Below are positions 23,584-37,887 of a stretch of 37,887 nt of DNA, piece after piece. Both the position numbers and the translations under genes were made by a program. Under the pieces are notes generated by a model. That model worked only from the letters and a program-made list of their open reading frames with translations, was not told the DNA's origin and made no database searches. Origin of the DNA: a filamentous cyanobacterium CCP3 (GTDB taxonomy: Bacteria; Cyanobacteriota; Cyanobacteriia; Phormidesmidales; Phormidesmidaceae); the NCBI GenBank assembly GCA_003022385.1, contig PYGV01000018.1:1-37887 (forward strand). The letters are read 5' to 3'. The first letter of the stretch is position 1, and each line of letters starts with the position of its first letter.

Positions 23584-23871
23584 ATGTTGTGTTTTACCCG
23601 CCAAGACCTCCGAGTTCTGCAAGAACTCGGAGGTCTGAGTCCCCTGCGCCTTGCTACGCCCAACGCTCAACCAGGGCGCGAGCGATTGCGCCATTTGGTG
23701 ATCGGCTCACCCGAGGGCGTGCGAGGGGCCATTCACCACCTGCATGTGTTGACCTATGCCGAGCAGCGAGAGTGGAGCCGCCTGGTGACTATCCCCGACT
23801 CAGGGATATTGATTACCCCAGAGCAGGGCGAAGTGTTTAGCTACCTGCTGCGCTACCGCCAGCTCAGTTAG
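23584..23871 (+). CDS. conserved small cyanobacterial protein, unknown function
   Basis: The frame is open from 23350, but the residues upstream of 23584 are unlike protein; AAAGGAA precedes the ATG at 23584. The 95-residue product (MLCFTRQDLRVLQELGGLSP...) has a central GRERLRHLVIGSPEGV motif and the ending ITPEQGEVFSYLLRYRQ. I recall similar short cyanobacterial proteins without a function. Codons 7-18 are occupied by a perfect 33-nt palindrome, which may affect translation. It is convergent with phosphoketolase, with a shared inverted repeat between them. Confidence 0.7.
   Translation: MLCFTRQDLRVLQELGGLSPLRLATPNAQPGRERLRHLVIGSPEGVRGAIHHLHVLTYAEQREWSRLVTIPDSGILITPEQGEVFSYLLRYRQLS
23604..23636. 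repeat. perfect 15-bp palindrome inside a coding region
   Basis: AGACCTCCGAGTTCT (23604-23618), GCA, then AGAACTCGGAGGTCT (23622-23636): two perfect 15-bp arms with a 3-nt loop, entirely within the first 20 codons of the gene at 23584. Palindromes beginning AGACCTCCGAG are, from memory, dispersed repeats in many bacterial genomes. Confidence 0.9.
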
Positions 23872-23894
23872 CCATCAGTTAAATCCCTGGCTTC

Positions 23895-23972
23895 TGTAGG
23901 TTGAGTGAAACAATGTGGAACCCAACAGCAGTCAGCTTTGTTGGGTTCTGCTGACGCGCCACCCAACCTACA
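23895..23972. repeat. MITE-like inverted repeat, possible bidirectional terminator
   Basis: Ends TGTAGGTTG and CAACCTACA are perfect inverses, enclosing GAACCCAAC and GTTGGGTTC. It lies between two convergent genes (ends 23871 and 24001) and would fold on either strand. The GTAGGTTGGGT family is common in cyanobacteria. Confidence 0.65.
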
Positions 23973-24000
23973 AACTTGGGATCAACAGACCACTGAGAGA

Positions 24001-24032
24001 TCAACTGCGCGACTGGGCGGTGCCTTCGGCCC
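24001..24032. repeat. 32-bp repeat, copy 2, forming the 3' end of phosphoketolase
   Basis: Matches 14707-14738 at 30 of 32 positions. Read on the minus strand it encodes the last ten codons, including the TGA, of the phosphoketolase gene. Confidence 0.7.
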
Positions 24033-26502
24033 CCTTTTGGGCCGGGCTGCTGCGATCGCTGGTTCCAGTCTTTTCCCCAGAGCGCTGGTCCAAGACCCGC
24101 CCTTTGGGGCGAACGCCGCTGTAGTACTGCCAAACCCAGTCGTCGACCTCCGGCATGTCTTTGCCGTGGGTAGTGACGAAGTGTTTGTGCTCGATCAGCT
24201 TGTCGCGAATCGCTTGCTTGACGTAGGCACCCACCTTTCTCAGCTTGGGCACGCGATCGATCACATCCTGGGCCAGGTGAAACCGATCTAAATCGTTCAG
24301 CACCACCATGTCGAAGGGGGTGGTGGTGGTGCCTTCTTCTTTGTAGCCGCGCACGTGGAAGTTGGCGTGGTTGGTGCGCCGATAGGTGAGCCGATGAATC
24401 AGCCAGGGGTAGCCGTGAAAGGCAAAAATAACGGGCTTGTCGGCGGTGAAAATGGCGTCGAAGTCCCAGTCGGAGAGGCCGTGGGGGTGCTCGCTCTGGG
24501 GTTGCAGGGTCATCAGGTCGACCACGTTTACGACTCGAATTTTGAGGTCGTCAAACTGCGATCGCAAAAAGTCTACCGCCGCCAGGGTTTCCAGAGTGGG
24601 CACATCACCCGCGCAGGCCATCACCACATCGGGTTCGCCGCCCTTGTCGTTGCTGGCCCACTCCCAAATGCCGACCCCAGCGGTGCAGTGCTTGATGGCG
24701 CTGTCCATATCCAGCCACTGTAGCTCGGGCTGCTTTCCGGCAATGATCACGTTGACGTACTGGCGGCTGCGCAGGCAGTGGTCGGCCACCGAAAGCAGGG
24801 TGTTGGCGTCGGGGGGTAGGTAAACCCGCACCACCTTCGCCTTTTTGTTGGTCACTACGTCAATAAAGCCGGGGTCCTGGTGGCTAAAGCCGTTGTGGTC
24901 CTGCCGCCACACGTGGGAGGTGAGCAGGTAGTTGAGCGAGGCGATCGGCCTGCGCCAGGGAATGTCGATGCAGGTTTCCAGCCACTTGGCGTGCTGGTTA
25001 AACATCGAGTCAACGATGTGAATAAACGCCTCGTAGCAGGAGAAAAAGCCGTGGCGTCCGGTGAGCAGGTAGCCTTCCAGCCAGCCCTGACACATGTGCT
25101 CGCTCAGCACCTCCATCACCCGGCCCGTGGGCGACACGTGGTCGTCGGTGGGCAAAATTTCGGCGGTAGAGACGCGATCGGTGACCTCCAGCAGCGCGTT
25201 TAGCCGGTTGGAGTTGTTTTCGTCGGGGCTCATCACCCGAAAGTTTTGGCTCTCTAAGTTGCGCTGCATCACGTCGCGCAAAAAGCCGCCTAAAACGCGG
25301 GTCGACTCGGCCATCTCGGTACCGGGATCACCGACTTCCACGGCATAGTCGCGAAAGTCGGGCAGGTGCAGGTCGCGCAGCAGCCGTCCGCCGTTGGCGT
25401 GGGGGTTAGCGCCCATGCGCCTGTCGCCCACCGGGGCCAGCTCGGCTAGCTCAGGCCGCAGCCGCCCCGCTTCGTCAAAGCGTTCTTCGGGCTGGTAGCT
25501 CTTCATCCAGCGCTCCAGCAGCCCAATGTGGTCGGGGTTGCTGGCCATGTCAGAAAAGGGCACCTGGTGCGATCGCCAGTAGTCTTCGGTTTTTTTGCCG
25601 TCTACCGACTCTGGCCCGGTCCAGCCCTTGGGCGATCGCAGCACAATCATCGGGTACAGGGGCCGCTGCTGAAACCCGTGTACCTGGGCCTCGCGCTGGA
25701 TTTGTTTGATGTCGGCGATCGCCGCATCTAGCGTGCTCGCCATCAGCTGGTGCATGGCCTCCGGCTCAGAGCCTTCGACAAAGTAGGGCCGATAGCCGTA
25801 GCCGACAAACAGGCTTTCCAGCTGCTCGTGGGGCAGCCGCGCCAGCACCGTGGGGTTGGCAATCTTGTAGCCATTCAGGTGCAAAATCGGCAGCACCATA
25901 CCGTCGCGGGCCGGGTTGAGAAACTTGTTCGAGTGCCAGCTGGTGGCCAGGGGTCCGGTTTCGGCCTCGCCATCGCCCACCACGCAAGCCACAATCAGGT
26001 CGGGGTTGTCGAAGGCGGCCCCGTAGGCGTGCACCAGGGCGTAGCCCAGTTCGCCCCCCTCGTGAATTGAGCCAGGCGTTTCGGGGGCGGCGTGGCTGGG
26101 AATGCCGCCGGGGAACGAAAACTGCTTGAACAGCCGCCGCATGCCCTCGGCATCTTGAGAAATGTTGGGGTAAAGCTCGCTGTAGGTGCCTTCCAGGTAG
26201 GTGTTGGCCACCATGCCCGGCCCGCCGTGCCCCGGCCCGGCCACGTAAATCATGTTCAAATCCTGAGCTTTGATCACCCGGTTCAGGTGAGCGTAGATGA
26301 AGTTGAGCCCCGGCGTGGTGCCCCAGTGGCCCAGCAGCCGAGGCTTGATGTGCTCTAGCTTGAGCGGTTCGCGCAGCAGCGGATTGTCGAGCAGGTAGAT
26401 CTGGCCCACCGAGAGGTAGTTCGCGGCGCACCAGTAGGCGTGCAGGGCTTCAAGCTGCTCGGCACTGAGGGGCTGTTGCTTACTGGGCGTGGCTGCGATC
26501 AT
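24001..26502 (-). CDS. xfp: phosphoketolase (xylulose-5-P/fructose-6-P)
   Basis: The 833-residue product carries the family signatures: [26 protein letters not shown], the EGGELGYAL motif and the thiamine-diphosphate region [19 protein letters not shown] (about 187-205). The enzyme splits xylulose 5-phosphate or fructose 6-phosphate with phosphate to acetyl phosphate plus glyceraldehyde 3-phosphate or erythrose 4-phosphate, a cytosolic route by which cyanobacteria make acetyl-CoA without CO2 loss. GAGG lies 9 nt before the ATG. After the usual end near residue 805 there is a Gly/Ser/Gln-rich tail of about 28 residues; its last ten codons come from a repeat also found at 14707. No acetate kinase or phosphotransacetylase gene is adjacent. 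Confidence 0.96.
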   Translation of the reverse strand: MIAATPSKQQPLSAEQLEALHAYWCAANYLSVGQIYLLDNPLLREPLKLEHIKPRLLGHWGTTPGLNFIYAHLNRVIKAQDLNMIYVAGPGHGGPGMVANTYLEGTYSELYPNISQDAEGMRRLFKQFSFPGGIPSHAAPETPGSIHEGGELGYALVHAYGAAFDNPDLIVACVVGDGEAETGPLATSWHSNKFLNPARDGMVLPILHLNGYKIANPTVLARLPHEQLESLFVGYGYRPYFVEGSEPEAMHQLMASTLDAAIADIKQIQREAQVHGFQQRPLYPMIVLRSPKGWTGPESVDGKKTEDYWRSHQVPFSDMASNPDHIGLLERWMKSYQPEERFDEAGRLRPELAELAPVGDRRMGANPHANGGRLLRDLHLPDFRDYAVEVGDPGTEMAESTRVLGGFLRDVMQRNLESQNFRVMSPDENNSNRLNALLEVTDRVSTAEILPTDDHVSPTGRVMEVLSEHMCQGWLEGYLLTGRHGFFSCYEAFIHIVDSMFNQHAKWLETCIDIPWRRPIASLNYLLTSHVWRQDHNGFSHQDPGFIDVVTNKKAKVVRVYLPPDANTLLSVADHCLRSRQYVNVIIAGKQPELQWLDMDSAIKHCTAGVGIWEWASNDKGGEPDVVMACAGDVPTLETLAAVDFLRSQFDDLKIRVVNVVDLMTLQPQSEHPHGLSDWDFDAIFTADKPVIFAFHGYPWLIHRLTYRRTNHANFHVRGYKEEGTTTTPFDMVVLNDLDRFHLAQDVIDRVPKLRKVGAYVKQAIRDKLIEHKHFVTTHGKDMPEVDDWVWQYYSGVRPKGRVLDQRSGEKTGTSDRSSPAQKGAEGTAQSRS

Positions 26503-26784
26503 GGTCGGTATCCTCGGTTAGCTACTGGGGGACGGCCACGTTTAGCTGATGGGCAAATGGTCCACCGCTGCGATCGGCCAGTGCGGTTGCTCACAGGGTA
26601 CAAAGCTAAATGTCTGCCTTCCTCTGACCAATGACAGTGTTGTGGCCCAAAGGTCTCTGTTACCAGATAGAGTTGTGCCAGGGTTTGTCCAACTCCACGG
26701 CGGTAAACCTTGAAGTTTCACGCGCTTTCTCAGCCAGCGAGCCGGGGGCGCGGCATGTCTGGTCCTGAGGCTTTGTGTACGACT

Positions 26785-27345
26785 ATGAAAATGTTGGCAC
26801 CAGGGTATGAAATTCGCTCCGCTCGGCTCGAAGAGTTGCCCCAGCTGGCGGCGATCGAGCAGTCAGCCGCCAGTTTGTTTACGAATACTCCCTACGCCTT
26901 TCTAGTGGAGGCCGCGCCCCTGCCCTATGAGGTGGTGCTAGAGCAGTTTCGGGCTGGGCAGGTGTGGGTGGCGATCGCCAAGCAGTCTGCCGTTATTGGC
27001 TATGTCGTCACTAAACCCGTTGAGCACACCCTCTACCTGCAGCAAATTGATGTGGAGCCTGCCCACGGACGCAGAGGCATTGGCTCGGCGCTGATCGGCG
27101 CGGTGAGCGTGTGGGCCCACCAGCGAGGCTACTCCACGCTATCGCTATCAACCTTTCGCACCATTCCCTGGAATGCCCCTTTTTACGCCAGTTTGGGGTT
27201 TGAACCCCTCAATGAAGCCGAGCTGTCGGCAGAGTTTCAGCACATTCGCCGTCAGGAAGCCGAGGCTGGATTGCCGATCGCCGATCGCGTCATCATGCTG
27301 TGCCATAAGCTGCCCATTGAGATTGAGAATCGCGCCAAGAGGTAA
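26785..27345 (+). CDS. GNAT family N-acetyltransferase
   Basis: The acetyltransferase fold begins at YEIRSARLEEL, so the ATG at 26785 is taken (186 residues); an ATG at 26755 or a TTG at 26710 would add 10 or 25 unlikely residues. Motif A, with the acetyl-CoA pyrophosphate loop, reads LQQIDVEPAHGRRGIGSALI, and motif B the later AHQRGYSTLSLSTFRTIPWNAPFYASLGF. Such enzymes transfer acetyl from acetyl-CoA to an amine; the substrate is not predictable. It is divergent from phosphoketolase, which makes acetyl phosphate, but a functional link is not implied. Confidence 0.88.
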   Translation: MKMLAPGYEIRSARLEELPQLAAIEQSAASLFTNTPYAFLVEAAPLPYEVVLEQFRAGQVWVAIAKQSAVIGYVVTKPVEHTLYLQQIDVEPAHGRRGIGSALIGAVSVWAHQRGYSTLSLSTFRTIPWNAPFYASLGFEPLNEAELSAEFQHIRRQEAEAGLPIADRVIMLCHKLPIEIENRAKR

Positions 27346-27381
27346 ACGCCTGGGAACGTGGATTTTTTAAGGTGCAATTCT

Positions 27382-27432
27382 TGTGGGTCAGGCATCTTGC
27401 CGGACCGTGGACAGCCAGGACGGCTATTCCAC
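27382..27432. repeat. REP-like imperfect palindrome
   Basis: GTGGG-TCAGGCATCTTGCCGGA followed by GGACGGCTATTCCAC resembles the dispersed repeats with CAGGCATCTTGCC cores found in many bacteria. The rest of the 307-bp spacer (27346-27652) is AT-rich and probably holds the promoter of the signalling operon, but no box pair stood out. Confidence 0.4.
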
Positions 27433-27652
27433 ATTATTTGATTCGCGATCCTTAGGCCTGATAATTTGCCAGCCCAACAACAAGAACCCGGTGATAAGAT
27501 CAGGGCAGAAAGCTACTCTAAAAAATTCACGCTAGAAACACTGAGCGCTTGATTCTAAAGGTTCTTTTAAGATTTCTATTTCGTAGTGTTTCTTCTCAAA
27601 ATTTTCCGCGGGTGAGGGCAACGTCTTTCCATAGATAGGTGTTTCAAGCGTT

Positions 27653-33738
<6,086 letters not shown>

Positions 33739-33742
<4 letters not shown>

Positions 33743-35433
33743 GCGAGGATACTGCCAGCACAGCGACGATTCTAGTCGTCGACGACACCCCCACCAACCT
33801 GGAGGTGCTGTTCGACTTTTTGAGCAACGCCGGATTCAAGGTGCTGTTTGCCGAAGATGGGGAAAGCGCGATCGAGAAGGCCCACTACGCCGCTCCCGAT
33901 CTGATTTTGCTCGACATTTTGATGCCGGGGATGGACGGGTTTGAAACCTGTCGTCGCCTCAAGGCCAGCCCGTCAACCGCCGCAATTCCGGTGATTTTTT
34001 TGACCGCGCTGACCGACACGCCCGACAAGGTCAAGGGGTTTGCCCTGGGGGCGGTCGATTTTATTACTAAGCCGCTGCAGTACGAAGAAGTGCTGGCCAG
34101 GGTCAAGACCCATCTGCGTCTGCAGGCGCTAACCCAGCAGCTGCAAGCGCAAAATGCTCGCCTGGAGCATGAAGTGCAGGAGCGCACCCAGGCCGAAGCC
34201 GCCCTACGGCAGCAAAATCAGCGATCGCAGCTGCTGGCGGGCGTCTCCCTCAAAATTCGCCAGTCTTTGCAGATCAGCGACATTTTGCAGACCGCAGTGG
34301 TGGAGGTCAAAGCCATTCTCCAGGCCGATCGAGTGCTCGTCTACCGCCTCTGGCCCGATGGCACCGGCAGCAGCGTGGCCGAAGCGGTAGAACCCGATTG
34401 GCCACAGGTGATGGGTATTACCTTTCCCGAGGAAATATTCCCCGACGAGATTCGATGGGAGTATCTCCAGGGCCGCGTTCGCACGCTGAGCGATGTCAAG
34501 TTAGATCCAAACGTAGCGCCCTGCCTGGTGGATTTTTTGCGGCAGTTCTGGGTGCAGGCGAAGCTGGTGGTGCCCATCATCGCTCAGGACGACCTGTGGG
34601 GGCTATTGATTGCCCACCAGTGCTCGACGCCCCGTCAGTGGACGACCTTTGAAACTGAACTGCTCCAGCAGCTTGCCAACCAGATGGCTATAGCGCTCAC
34701 CCAGGCCCAGCTCTTAGAGCAAGAGGTGCTCCAGCGCCAGGAGCTAGCCCGCTCCAACGACGAGCTGCAAAAATTTGCCTACGTCGCCTCCCACGACCTC
34801 CAGGAGCCGCTGCGCATGGTCACCAGCTACCTGCAGCTCTTAGAGCGCCGCTACAAGGGCCAGCTCGATGCCGACGCCGACGATTTTATTCAGTTTGCCG
34901 TCGACGGTGCCCTGCGCATGCGCACCCTGATCAACGACCTGCTCACCTACTCCCGCGTGGGCACCCAGGGACGGGCCTTTGAGCCAACCAGCAGCACCCA
35001 GGCCGTCGAACGGGCGATCGCCAATCTCAAGGTTGCGATCGATGAAAGTGGGGCTACCATTACCTATCGTGGGCTACCCCAGGTGCAGGCCGACCCCACC
35101 CAGCTCACGCAGCTCTTTCAGAACTTAATTGGCAACGGCATTAAGTTTCGCAGCGAAGCATCGCCCCACGTCGATATTGAAGCCAGTCAAAAGGAGGATG
35201 TATGGCTGTTTTCTGTCCAAGATAATGGCATTGGCATTGATCCTCAGTATGCTGATCAAATTTTTGTGATTTTTCAACGGTTAAACAACCGAATCACCTA
35301 CCCAGGCACAGGGATAGGGCTGGCGATTTGCAAGAAAATTGTTGAGCGGCACGGTGGTAAAATTTGGGTGCAGTCTAAACCAAATCAGGGATCAACGTTC
35401 TACTTCACGATTCCAGCGGGGGGCAAGAGCTGA
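33739..35433 (+). CDS. REC-GAF-histidine kinase with phytochrome-type GAF
   Basis: The ATG overlaps the stop of the preceding gene (ATGA). The 564-residue product has an N-terminal receiver (ILVVDDTPTN; phospho-acceptor Asp in LLDILMPGMDG near 57), a coiled-coil linker (130-165), a GAF domain (about 170-330) of the phytochrome/cyanobacteriochrome-like type (DRVLVYRLWPDGTG, LWGLLIAHQCS-PRQW) and a bacteriophytochrome-type HisKA with His352 in SHDLQEPL, then HATPase (DNGIGIDP, GTGIGLAIC). Cys262 sits where bilin-binding GAF domains have their Cys-His, but the next residue is Leu. Light sensing is therefore possible but not supported by the His. The receiver could take phosphate from the upstream hybrid kinase. 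Confidence 0.92.
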
Positions 35434-35891
35434 TGGTGATGGTTAAACCCATTCTTGAGTCCCTGAATCCGATTGAAATTTTGCTGGTCGAAGATAATCC
35501 TGGCGACATACGGCTCACCCAGGAAGTGCTCAATGAGGGCCAAATTCACAATCACCTAAATGTAGTAGATGACGGCGAAAAGGCGATCGCCTTTTTGACT
35601 CGCGCCGCTCCCTACAGTCAAGCGCCCAATCCACAGCTGGTCTTGCTAGACCTCAACCTGCCGCGCCGCAGCGGATTGGAGGTGCTCAAGACGATCAAAA
35701 CCAATGAAACGCTCAAGCATATTCCGGTCATCGTGTTTACCAGCTCCCACGCCGAGGCAGATATCATGAGCGCCTACAGCCTCCACGCCAATTGCTATAT
35801 CACCAAGCCCATTGACCTAGAGCGGTTTACCAAAAGCATCAAATCTATAGAAGATTTCTGGTTATCTATGGTCGAGCTGCCCTCGGAGTAA
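35433..35891 (+). CDS. Rcp1-like single-domain response regulator
   Basis: The start overlaps the previous stop (TGATG); a second ATG two codons later is also possible. The 152-residue receiver has ILLVEDNPGDIRL, phospho-acceptor Asp73 in LVLLDLNLP, the Thr/Ser switch in VFTSSHAE and Lys in ITKPIDL. The NPGD motif and lack of an output domain match Rcp1, the regulator paired with cyanobacterial phytochrome Cph1. Its place right after a kinase with a phytochrome-type HisKA (SHDLQEPL) fits that pairing. It probably shuttles phosphate or acts by protein contact. Confidence 0.92.
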   Translation: MVMVKPILESLNPIEILLVEDNPGDIRLTQEVLNEGQIHNHLNVVDDGEKAIAFLTRAAPYSQAPNPQLVLLDLNLPRRSGLEVLKTIKTNETLKHIPVIVFTSSHAEADIMSAYSLHANCYITKPIDLERFTKSIKSIEDFWLSMVELPSE

Positions 35892-35894
35892 GCC

Positions 35895-37820
35895 ATGGAT
35901 TCCCAAGCCCCCATCCGCGTGCTGCTGATTGAAGATAACCCTGGTGACAGGCGTCTGCTACAGGAGCTGCTGCGCGAGGCTATCTCCGTTCACATTCAGC
36001 TCGACTATGCCGACAGTCTGAGCCAGGGTATACAACAGCTCAAAGAAACCCCCGTTGACATTGTGTTGTTAGACCTGTTTTTGCCCGACAGTCGCGGATT
36101 TGCCACGTTTGAGCAGCTGCATCAGCAGGAGCGCAACGTGCCCATTGTGGTCACCACCGGCTTAAATGACGAAACGCTAGCGCTCAACGCGGTTCAAGCC
36201 GGAGCCCAAGACTACCTGGTCAAAGGTCAGATTACCGGCGAACTGCTGGTTCGCTCGATTCGCTATGCGATCGAGCGGAAGCGGGCCGAACAAAAAATTC
36301 GTGAGCAAGCGGCACTGCTCGATATTGCCACAGACGCTATTCTCGTTCGCGATGTGCAAAACCAAATTTTGTTTTGGAACAAGGGCGCAGAACGGCTGTA
36401 CGGCTGGACAAGTACCGAGGCCTTGGGCAAAAAAACAACCGACCTTTTGTTTACACCAGACGATTTAGAGCGTTTTCAACCGGCTCAGCAGCAGCTCATA
36501 TTTGAAAACGAGTGGCAGGGCGAACTCAACCAGGTGACCAAAACCGGCCAAAAAATCATCGTTGAAAGCCGCTGGTCTCTAGTGCGCGACGATGACGACC
36601 AGCCCCAGTTTATCTTAATTGTCAGTACCGACATCACAGCGAAAAAACAGCTCGAAGCTCAATTTTTTCGCGCTCAGCGAATGGAAAGTATCGGCACGTT
36701 GGCCAGCGGGATTGCCCACGATCTCAACAATATTTTGACCCCGGTGCTCACCACCGCTCAGCTATTGCAGATGAAGGCTGACAATTTCGATGAGCGCAGT
36801 CTGCACATGCTGCAGGTGCTGGAGACAAACGCTAGACGGGGCGCTGAAATTATCAAACAGGTGCTGTCCTTTGCCCGTGGTGTTGAGGGCAACGACACCG
36901 TCCTGCAGGTCGGCCATTTGATTCGAGAGATTCAGCAAATTGTGCGAGAAACCTTTCCCAAAGCTATCGAGTTAGAGGTCAATATCCCTCGCGACCTGTG
37001 GACGATTTCGGGCAACCCAACCCAGATTCACCAGGTGCTGATGAACTTGTGCGTCAACGCCCGTGACGCCATGCCACAGGGGGGGAAGCTCGAAATTTCA
37101 GCCGAAAATTTGACTCTAGACGAAAACTATGTGCGCACCAATCTGGACGCCAGAGTCGGCAAATATATTGCCATTACCGTAACCGATACCGGCTGCGGCA
37201 TTGCCCCCGAGCTGATCGATCGCATTTTTGAGCCTTTCTTCACCAGCAAAGACATTGGCAGCGGCACCGGGCTGGGTCTGTCTACCGCCCTAGGCATTAT
37301 TAAAAGCCATCGCGGCTTTATCACCGTGTTAAGCTCGCCAGAAACCAGCTCACCAGAAAAAGGAACCCAGTTCAAAATTTTTCTGCCTGCCGTAATTGCC
37401 ACCAGCCAGTCCGAAATTGGCCCTTCAAAAGCCCTGGTTGGCCATCAAGAGCTAATTCTGGTCGTCGATGATGAAGCCCCCGTCTGTGAGGTCACCAAAG
37501 CCTCTCTAGAAGCCTACAACTACCGCGTTTTAACCGCCTGCGATGGCCTCGATGCGATCGCCCTCTACGCCCAACACCAGGACGACATCAAGCTGGTAAT
37601 CATCGATATGATGATGCCGTCCTTAGACGGGGCGACCACATTTCGAGTGCTGCAAAAGATCAACCCTCACGTACAGGCGATCGCCGTCAGCGGGCTGCCC
37701 TACAACAGCTCCAAGCTGACCTCCGTGGCCTCCCTTAAAATTCAGGGCTTTTTAGCCAAGCCCTACACCATTGAAGAACTGGTTAATGTGGTACACACCG
37801 CCCTGCAACCAGAGCCCTAA
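35895..37820 (+). CDS. REC-PAS-histidine kinase-REC hybrid
   Basis: Only 3 bp separate it from the preceding stop. The 641-residue protein starts with an Rcp1-like receiver (VLLIEDNPGDRRL, Asp60), followed by a PAS domain (about 145-255; AILVRDVQNQILFWNKGAE). The kinase core is of the NtrB-like type: His275 in GIAHDLNNILTP, N box LMNLCVNARDAMPQGG, DTGCGIAPE and GTGLGLSTALGI. A C-terminal receiver has Asp571 in IIDMMMPSLDG. Two receivers flanking a kinase suggest phosphate enters at the N-terminus and leaves through the C-terminus. It closes the four-gene signalling operon; no output regulator follows in the window. Confidence 0.93.
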   Translation: MDSQAPIRVLLIEDNPGDRRLLQELLREAISVHIQLDYADSLSQGIQQLKETPVDIVLLDLFLPDSRGFATFEQLHQQERNVPIVVTTGLNDETLALNAVQAGAQDYLVKGQITGELLVRSIRYAIERKRAEQKIREQAALLDIATDAILVRDVQNQILFWNKGAERLYGWTSTEALGKKTTDLLFTPDDLERFQPAQQQLIFENEWQGELNQVTKTGQKIIVESRWSLVRDDDDQPQFILIVSTDITAKKQLEAQFFRAQRMESIGTLASGIAHDLNNILTPVLTTAQLLQMKADNFDERSLHMLQVLETNARRGAEIIKQVLSFARGVEGNDTVLQVGHLIREIQQIVRETFPKAIELEVNIPRDLWTISGNPTQIHQVLMNLCVNARDAMPQGGKLEISAENLTLDENYVRTNLDARVGKYIAITVTDTGCGIAPELIDRIFEPFFTSKDIGSGTGLGLSTALGIIKSHRGFITVLSSPETSSPEKGTQFKIFLPAVIATSQSEIGPSKALVGHQELILVVDDEAPVCEVTKASLEAYNYRVLTACDGLDAIALYAQHQDDIKLVIIDMMMPSLDGATTFRVLQKINPHVQAIAVSGLPYNSSKLTSVASLKIQGFLAKPYTIEELVNVVHTALQPEP

Positions 37821-37843
37821 ACGACCCACCGACCTGGTCCCGT

Positions 37844-37883
37844 TCTCCCTACGGGAAGACGCTAGCGCGTTGGCGAAGCCTGT
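37844..37883. repeat. dispersed cyanobacterial repeat
   Basis: TCTCCCTACGGGAAGACGCT and the following GCGCGTTGGCGAAGCCTG resemble the short interspersed repeat with CTACGGGAGACGC and GCGAAGCC parts that is scattered in many cyanobacterial genomes. A related fragment (GCTTCGCGTTGGCGGAGCC) lies inside the MITE-like element near 22583-22601. Confidence 0.5.
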
Positions 37884-37887
37884 CCAC

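Overview
The window looks like chromosomal DNA of a GC-rich cyanobacterium, most likely of the filamentous Leptolyngbya/Nodosilinea type (inference). The HIP1 octamer GCGATCGC is scattered through it, and the gene set fits: RecO next to an MFS permease, rpsU, a large Ser/Thr-His kinase cluster, an Rcp1-like regulator, phosphoketolase and several small proteins I know only from cyanobacteria. No rRNA, tRNA, CRISPR array, integrase or transposase gene was seen.

Layout. 1-5400 holds housekeeping and metabolic genes: an MFS permease cut by the window edge and recO (both minus), a carboxymuconolactone-decarboxylase-like protein, an SDR oxidoreductase, a lipoprotein-like metallophosphoesterase, and rpsU with a textbook terminator. 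5600-14620 holds a P-loop AddB/UvrD-like ATPase divergent from an RsbRD-type histidine kinase, a gene remnant, a rhomboid protease, the NAD(P)HX repair enzyme Nnr, a secreted protein with two SPOR-like units, a 560-bp intergenic region rich in hairpins, proline iminopeptidase and a small zinc-ribbon protein.

14700-24000 is an accessory region, visibly richer in A+T and full of repeats. Its core is a compact three-gene operon (16188-21217): a multi-winged-helix protein, an AAA-type P-loop ATPase, and a fusion of a Cas4/AddB-like iron-sulfur PD-(D/E)XK nuclease to an FtsK/SpoIIIE DNA motor. The last two genes overlap by ATGA. Related REP-like elements in the same orientation flank the operon, and a 21-bp tandem array lies just upstream. 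Downstream are a VapBC-type toxin-antitoxin pair, a small unknown protein, a Uma2 nuclease and MITE-like repeats. The operon matches no defence or DNA-processing system I can name, and it is the best candidate here for an undescribed system.

24000-27350 holds phosphoketolase (minus) and a GNAT acetyltransferase. 27650-37820 is a tightly overlapping signalling operon: a 2029-residue Ser/Thr kinase-AAA-GAF-histidine kinase-receiver protein, a REC-GAF-histidine kinase with a phytochrome-type GAF, an Rcp1-like single-domain regulator, and a REC-PAS-kinase-REC hybrid. Together they could form one branched phosphorelay; no output gene is visible in the window.
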